DNA from: Streptomyces sp. CB01249
Lineage (GTDB): Bacteria > Actinomycetota > Actinomycetes > Streptomycetales > Streptomycetaceae
Reading direction: 5' to 3'
Assembly (NCBI RefSeq): GCF_001905735.1
Contig: NZ_LISW01000003.1
Span: 372,341-436,340 of the forward strand
DNA: 64,000 nucleotides
Shown here: positions 59,913 to 64,000 of the stretch, piece by piece
Position numbering within the stretch: the first letter of the stretch is position 1
Layout of the letters: each line of letters begins with the position of its first letter
Notes under the pieces: generated by a model
What the model saw: the letters and a program-made list of their open reading frames with translations, nothing else
What the model was told of the DNA's origin: nothing
Databases searched by the model: none
Made by a program: the position numbers and the translations under genes

Positions 59913-60003
59913 GCCCTGCCTTGCCCCTGACACCCGGTCCCCCGCATTCGCTCGCTGGACCCCGCAATCTACGCGAGAGCGGAATCCGGCGCCTTCGCGT
60001 TCC

Positions 60004-60023
60004 GCACCGTGGAAGCACCGTGG
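60004..60023. repeat. GCACCGTGG direct repeat between proB and rmlC
   Basis: Two exact GCACCGTGG copies (60004-60012, 60015-60023), 11 bp apart start to start (one helical turn), in the 225-bp divergent region. An AT-richer stretch (AACCTTTTCATC) follows, a likely promoter area for rmlC. Confidence 0.45.
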
Positions 60024-60137
60024 CAACCTTTTCATCGCCTTATGTCCCGTTCCGTGTCTGTTCGGTCCTTGGACTCGTTGGGCAGAGACACCGGGGCCGG
60101 CAGGAGGTCCCGCGGAGTGCGAACAGGATGTGATCGC

Positions 60138-60791
60138 ATGCGCCGGCTCTCCGTTCCCGGGGCCTGGGTGCACGAGCCCACGGTCTTCCCGGACGACCGC
60201 GGCAGCTTCCACGAGTGGTTCCGGGCGGCGGACCTGGGAGCCGCGGCCGGGCACACGCTGGGGCTCGCGCAGGCCAACTTCTCCCGCTCGCGGCGGGGCA
60301 CGCTGCGCGGCATCCACTTCGCGGACGTGCCGCCGGGCCAGGCGAAGTACGTGAAGTGCGTGCGGGGCGCGGTGCTGGACGTGATCGTGGACGTACGCGC
60401 CGGCTCGCCCACGTTCAAGCGGTGGGAGGCGGTCCGGCTGGACGACACCGACCACCGGGCGGTCTACCTCGCGGAGGGGCTCGGGCACGGGTTCATGGCG
60501 CTGACCGACGACGCCTGCGTGCTGTACCTCTGCTCCGAGGGCTACGCGCCGGAGCGGGAGCACGGCGTCGACCCGCTCGACCCGGACCTCGGCATCGCGT
60601 GGCCGGCGGACATCGCGCCGCTGCTCTCCCCGAAGGACGCCTCGGCCCCGAAGCTCGCCGAGGCCGGGGAGCGCGGGCTGCTGCCCTCGTACGCGGAGTG
60701 CGAGGCGTACTACGCGCGGCTGCGCGCGGACGGTCCGGCGGTGCCGGGGGTCCGGGCTGCCGAGCCGTCGTTCAGCCCGGCCGGTCGCTGA
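60138..60791 (+). CDS. rmlC: dTDP-4-dehydrorhamnose 3,5-epimerase family protein
   Basis: A 217-residue cupin epimerase of dTDP-sugar synthesis. Seen: FPDDRGSFHEWF, SRRGTLRGIHF with the catalytic base histidine, KYVKCVRGAVLDVIVDVR, and LGHGFMALTDDACVLYLCSE near the active tyrosine region. The C-terminal about 30 residues overlap rmlD and are longer than usual. ATG 60138 is chosen. It stands on the opposite strand to rmlDBA. A 3- or 5-epimerase for another deoxysugar cannot be excluded. Confidence 0.88.
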   Translation: MRRLSVPGAWVHEPTVFPDDRGSFHEWFRAADLGAAAGHTLGLAQANFSRSRRGTLRGIHFADVPPGQAKYVKCVRGAVLDVIVDVRAGSPTFKRWEAVRLDDTDHRAVYLAEGLGHGFMALTDDACVLYLCSEGYAPEREHGVDPLDPDLGIAWPADIAPLLSPKDASAPKLAEAGERGLLPSYAECEAYYARLRADGPAVPGVRAAEPSFSPAGR

Positions 60792-61675
60792 CCGGGGCGT
60801 TCGGCGGCGAGGAGCGCGGGGAAGGCCGCGTGCAGCGCCGCGCGCCAGTCGCGGACCGGGTCGATGCCGGCGGCCCGGAAGCGGTCGTGCGCGAGCACGC
60901 TGTACGCGGGCCGGGGCGCGGGCCTGGCGAAGGCGGCGCTGTCGACGGGCCGGACGCGGTCCGGGTCGGCGCCCAGCAGCCGGAACACCTCGCGGGCCAG
61001 GCCGTACCAGGTCGTGGCACCTGCGCTGGTGCCGTGGTAGACGCCCGCCGGGGCGGTGCCGTCGAGCGCGGCGCGGCCCAGCAGGACCAGCCGGGAGGCG
61101 AGATCGACGGTCCAGGTGGGCTGTCCGCGCTGGCCGTCCACCACGTCGAGGGTGTCCTTGACGGCTTCCAGCCTGATCATCGTACGGACGAAGTTGGCGC
61201 CGCCCGCTCCGTAGAGCCAGGCCGTCCGCACGACGTGGCCCGTGTCCGGCAGGGTCTCCAGGACCGCGCGCTCCCCGGCCAGTTTGGTGCGGCCGTACGC
61301 GCTGCGCGGGGCGGTCGGGGCGTCCTCCGGGTACGGCCGGTCCGCGTCGCCCGCGAACACGTAGTCGGTGGAGACGTGCAGCAGGACGCTGCCGTGGGCG
61401 CGGCAGGCACCGGCGAGGACGGCGGGTCCGGTGCCGTTGACGCGCAGCGCCTCGGCCTCCCGGCTCTCCGCGTCGTCCACCGCGGTCCAGGCGGCGCAGT
61501 TCACGACGACGGCGGGCCGCTGCGCGTCGAAGACGGCGCGGACCTGCGCCGGGTCCGCGACGTCCAGGGCCGCGCGGTCCGCCGCGACGACGGTGGCGCC
61601 CTCGCGGGCCAGCGCGGTCGTCAGGTCCCGGCCGAGCATGCCGCCGGCCCCGGTGACCAGCCAGCGCGGCCTCAC
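60710..61675 (-). CDS. rmlD: dTDP-4-dehydrorhamnose reductase
   Basis: A 321-residue short-chain dehydrogenase giving dTDP-L-rhamnose. Seen: WLVTGAGGMLGRDL (NADPH site), VVNCAAWTAVDDAE, HVSTDYVFAG and SAYGRTKLAGE with the YxxxK pair. The GTG at 61675 overlaps the rmlB stop (GTGA). Its last 82 bp overlap the convergent rmlC; the extra C-terminal about 25 residues beyond the last helix are probably an overlap product. Confidence 0.92.
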   Translation of the reverse strand: MRPRWLVTGAGGMLGRDLTTALAREGATVVAADRAALDVADPAQVRAVFDAQRPAVVVNCAAWTAVDDAESREAEALRVNGTGPAVLAGACRAHGSVLLHVSTDYVFAGDADRPYPEDAPTAPRSAYGRTKLAGERAVLETLPDTGHVVRTAWLYGAGGANFVRTMIRLEAVKDTLDVVDGQRGQPTWTVDLASRLVLLGRAALDGTAPAGVYHGTSAGATTWYGLAREVFRLLGADPDRVRPVDSAAFARPAPRPAYSVLAHDRFRAAGIDPVRDWRAALHAAFPALLAAERPGQRPAGLNDGSAARTPGTAGPSARSRA

Positions 61676-62661
61676 AGGGCGGCCCTCTCCTTGAGCGGTT
61701 CCCACCAGGAGCGGTTCTCGCGGTACCAGCGGACGGTCTCGGCGAGCCCGGCCGCGAAGTCCTTGCGGGGCGCGTAACCCAGCTCCTCGCGGATCTTCGT
61801 GCAGTCGACGGAGTAGCGCCGGTCGTGGCCCTTGCGGTCCTCGACGTGGACCACGTCGGTGTCCCAGTCGGCGTCGCACGCCTCCAGGAGCAGCCGGGTG
61901 AGCTCCTTGTTGGAGAGTTCGGTGCCGCCGCCGATGTTGTAGACCTCGCCGGGGCGGCCCTGGGTGCGGACGAGCTCGATGCCCTGGACGTGGTCGTCGA
62001 TGTGCAGCCAGTCGCGGACATGGGCGCCGTCGCCGTACAGCGGGACGGGCAGCCCCTCCAGGAGGTTGGTGACGAAGAGCGGGATGACCTTCTCGGGGAA
62101 GTGGTGGTGCCCGTAGTTGTTGGAGCAGCGGGTGACGCGGACGTCGAGCCCGTGGGTGCGGTGGTACGCCAGGGCGATGAGGTCGCTCGACGCCTTGGAG
62201 GCGGAGTACGGGGAGTTGGGCGCGAGGGGTTCGTCCTCGGTCCAGGAGCCCTCGTCGATGGAGCCGTAGACCTCGTCCGTGGAGACGTGCACGAAGGTGC
62301 GGACGCCCGCCTCGTGCGCGGCGTGGACCAGGGTGTGGGTGCCCACGACGTTCGTACGGACGAAGGCGGCGCCGCCGTCGATGGAGCGGTCCACGTGGGA
62401 CTCGGCGGCGAAGTGCACCACCTGGTCGTGTCCGGCCATGAGCCGCCCGACCTGCTCCGCGTCGCAGATGTCGCCGTGCACGAAGGCGAAGCCCGGGTGG
62501 CCCCGGACCTCATCCAGGTTGGCCGGGTTGCCCGCGTAGGTGAGGGCGTCGAGCACGGTGACGGAGACGTCGCCGGGGCCGTCCGGGCCGAGCAGCGTAC
62601 GGACGTAGTGGGAGCCGATGAAGCCGGCGCCTCCGGTGACGAGGATGCGCGTACCGGTCAT
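61672..62661 (-). CDS. rmlB: dTDP-glucose 4,6-dehydratase
   Basis: A 329-residue NAD-dependent SDR converting dTDP-glucose to the 4-keto-6-deoxy sugar. Seen: ILVTGGAGFIGSHYVRTLL, HFAAESHVDRSI, VSTDEVYG with the catalytic D-E pair, and YSASKASSDLIA with YxxxK. The start overlaps the rmlA stop (ATGA). Antibiotic-type and housekeeping-type enzymes look alike here, so the final sugar is inferred from the neighbours. Confidence 0.95.
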   Translation of the reverse strand: MTGTRILVTGGAGFIGSHYVRTLLGPDGPGDVSVTVLDALTYAGNPANLDEVRGHPGFAFVHGDICDAEQVGRLMAGHDQVVHFAAESHVDRSIDGGAAFVRTNVVGTHTLVHAAHEAGVRTFVHVSTDEVYGSIDEGSWTEDEPLAPNSPYSASKASSDLIALAYHRTHGLDVRVTRCSNNYGHHHFPEKVIPLFVTNLLEGLPVPLYGDGAHVRDWLHIDDHVQGIELVRTQGRPGEVYNIGGGTELSNKELTRLLLEACDADWDTDVVHVEDRKGHDRRYSVDCTKIREELGYAPRKDFAAGLAETVRWYRENRSWWEPLKERAAL

Positions 62662-63728
62662 GAGGAGATCTGCACCTTGCTGTGGTCGCCGAGGACGAGT
62701 CGGTGGGCGGAGGGGCTGCGGGGCGCGGGCGTCACCTCGACGTCGTGGCCGATCAGCGAGGCCTCCACGCGCCGCACCCCGTCGATGGAGGCGCCCCCGA
62801 GGACGATGGAGTACTCGATCTCACTGTCCTCGATGCGGCAGTTCTGGGCGACCGAGGTGAACGGGCCGACATAGGCGTCGCTGATCACCGACCCGGTCCC
62901 GATGACGGCGGGGCCCACGATCCGGCTGCGGGTGACCCGGGCGCCCGGTTCGATCAGCACCCGGCCGATGATCTCGCTCTCGCCGTCGACGTAGGCGCCG
63001 TCGGTGCACGGCTCGACGCTCTCCAGGACGGTCCGGTTGACCTCCAGCATGTCGGTGACGTTGCCGGTGTCCTTCCAGTAGCCGCGGATGATGGTGGAGC
63101 GCACGTCGCGTTCGCGGTCGATGAGCCACTGGATGGCGTGGGTGATCTCCAGCTCGCCGCGCCAGGAGGGGCGGATCGAGCGGACGGCCTCGTGGACGGC
63201 CGGGGTGAAGAGGTAGACGCCGACGAGCGCGAGGTCGCTCTTGGGGTGCTCCGGCTTCTCCTCCAGGGCCACCACCCTGCCGTCCCCGTCCAGCTCCGCG
63301 ACGCCGAACGAGGTCGGGTCGGGCACCCGGGTCAGCAGGATCTGCGCGTCGGGCCGGTCCGCGCGGAACTCCTCGACCAGGTCCGCGATCCCGCCGACGA
63401 TGAAGTTGTCCCCCAGGTACATGACGAAGTCGTCGTTCCCCAGGAAGCGCTGGGCGACCAGGACCGCGTGGGCGAGGCCGAGGGGTTCGGCCTGCGGGAT
63501 GTAGGTGACATCGATGCCGAAGCGCGAACCGTCGCCGACCGCCGCGCGGATCTCCTCCTCGGTGTCGCCCACGATGATGCCGACCTCGGTGATGCCGGCC
63601 TCCGCGATGGCCTCCAGGCCGTAGAACAGCACCGGCTTGTTCGCCACCGGGACCAGCTGTTTCGCCGAGGTATGGGTGATGGGACGAAGCCGGGTGCCGG
63701 CCCCACCGGAAAGTACGAGAGCCTTCAC
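62658..63728 (-). CDS. rmlA: Glucose-1-phosphate thymidylyltransferase
   Basis: A 356-residue nucleotidyltransferase making dTDP-glucose. Seen: KALVLSGGAGTRLRPIT at the N-terminus, VMYLGDNFIVGG, the PTSFGVAELD strand, a GYWKDTGNVTDML block and a C-terminal left-handed beta-helix (about 245-330, IIGRVLIEPGARVTRSRIVG). The long form is typical of actinomycete cluster-associated enzymes (StrD-like). GTG 63728 is chosen, with AGGA 5-8 nt upstream. Confidence 0.93.
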   Translation of the reverse strand: MKALVLSGGAGTRLRPITHTSAKQLVPVANKPVLFYGLEAIAEAGITEVGIIVGDTEEEIRAAVGDGSRFGIDVTYIPQAEPLGLAHAVLVAQRFLGNDDFVMYLGDNFIVGGIADLVEEFRADRPDAQILLTRVPDPTSFGVAELDGDGRVVALEEKPEHPKSDLALVGVYLFTPAVHEAVRSIRPSWRGELEITHAIQWLIDRERDVRSTIIRGYWKDTGNVTDMLEVNRTVLESVEPCTDGAYVDGESEIIGRVLIEPGARVTRSRIVGPAVIGTGSVISDAYVGPFTSVAQNCRIEDSEIEYSIVLGGASIDGVRRVEASLIGHDVEVTPAPRSPSAHRLVLGDHSKVQISS

Positions 63729-63748
63729 AGTTCCTGCCCCCACGATGA

Positions 63749-63778
63749 GATAGGACGGCGGCCACCAGGGCCGCTATC
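63749..63778 (-). promoter_or_regulatory. Inverted repeat in the rmlA 5' region
   Basis: GATAG...GCGGCC-loop-GGCCGC..CTATC (63749-63778), about 20 nt before the rmlA start. It could be an operator or an mRNA hairpin near the ribosome-binding site. Confidence 0.4.
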
Positions 63779-63889
63779 TAGGGGACCTTACTGAGCTTCC
63801 CTCGCATCTTCCGCGACAAAACGGCCCTTAACGCTATATCAGCGGGAAAAGTGACGGTCTCCCGCAACCCGGACCACCCCGTCATGCGC

Positions 63890-63932
63890 GCAGGGCCCGG
63901 CGCCGTCCTCGGGGAGCGGTGCCGGGCCCTGC
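63890..63932 (-). terminator. Terminator downstream of the gene at the right edge
   Basis: GCAGGGCCCGGC (63890-63901) pairs with GCCGGGCCCTGC (63921-63932), 12 bp, starting 13 nt past the stop at 63945. Confidence 0.85.
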
Positions 63933-63944
63933 GTACGGCCGTGC

Positions 63945-64000
63945 TTACGGGTGGCGCAGGCGCCAGCCCTGCCAGGCGGACTCGATCATCTCGTCCACGC
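63945..64000 (-). CDS. C-terminal tail of a gene running off the right edge
   Basis: The last 18 codons and TAA stop (63947-63945) of a minus-strand gene: the tail reads VDEMIESAWQGWRLRHP. A tail of this kind ends some NAD-dependent sugar epimerases (GalE-like), which would suit the rhamnose neighbourhood, but the fragment is too short to name. A strong terminator hairpin follows, so rmlA has its own promoter. Confidence 0.55.
   Translation of the reverse strand, partial: VDEMIESAWQGWRLRHP

Noticed and set aside
58806..62513. 1235-codon minus-strand frame that would fuse proB to about 866 upstream residues
   Set aside because: The upstream part is the out-of-frame reading of rmlB and the antisense of rmlC; proB has a good GTG start at 59912.

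Overview
The window is high-GC actinobacterial chromosome, almost certainly Streptomyces. The evidence is strong third-position GC bias, many GTG starts, GTGA/ATGA/TAATG gene overlaps, promoters that sit directly on start codons, only two TTA codons noticed by eye, a CIRCE-controlled hrcA-dnaJ pair, a tricorn protease homologue, a TTA-containing SpoIIE-type phosphatase, and gene orders (era-ybeY-phoH, hrcA-dnaJ, lepA-rpsT-holA-comEC-comEA, leuS-rsfS-nadD, proB/proA) typical of the core of Streptomyces chromosomes. I saw no insertion sequence, prophage, CRISPR array or rRNA operon.

Layout. 1-2.4 kb: the 5' part of leuA (minus strand) behind a leucine-rich leader peptide, then an M4 protease with its emfourin-type inhibitor. 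2.4-8.5 kb: a minus-strand run of era, a catalytically dead-looking cytidine deaminase homologue, a YjbR-like gene, a CNNM/CBS membrane protein, ybeY, phoH and a PfkB kinase. 8.8-20.6 kb: an MFS transporter facing a long minus-strand run (adenine deaminase, RNase Z, HIT protein, tricorn, lipoprotein, rsmE, nitronate monooxygenase, dnaJ, hrcA). 20.8-25.4 kb: plus-strand MBL hydrolase, DUF3097 and a 957-residue receptor-like membrane protein. 25.4-33.3 kb: hemW, SpoIIE-type phosphatase, acyl-CoA ligase, lepA and divergent rpsT. 33.7-43 kb: holA, YceI, arylamine N-acetyltransferase, PPOX protein, comEC/comEA, DegV and a coiled-coil membrane protein. 43-53.8 kb: leuS with its own leucine-rich leader and terminator, two identical tRNA-Ala(GGC) genes bracketing a drug-efflux/XRE-regulator module, then the phosphatase/rsfS/LytR-like/nadD operon and two tiny membrane proteins. 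53.8-60 kb: M48 protease, two related membrane proteins, proA, a conserved hypothetical and proB. 60-64 kb: a dTDP-rhamnose module (rmlC plus rmlDBA) and the tail of one more gene.

Themes. leuA (leucine synthesis) and leuS (leucine charging) each sit behind a tiny ORF carrying an LLLS or LLLLS core. leuS adds an intrinsic terminator, while at leuA the leader can fold over the ribosome-binding region, so the window seems to hold two mechanistically different leucine sensors. Housekeeping genes for ribosome assembly and translation (era, ybeY, rsmE, rsfS, lepA, rpsT, leuS) are concentrated here. Accessory material is limited to the 957-residue receptor gene, the segment between the tRNA-Ala copies, and the rhamnose cluster at the right end.
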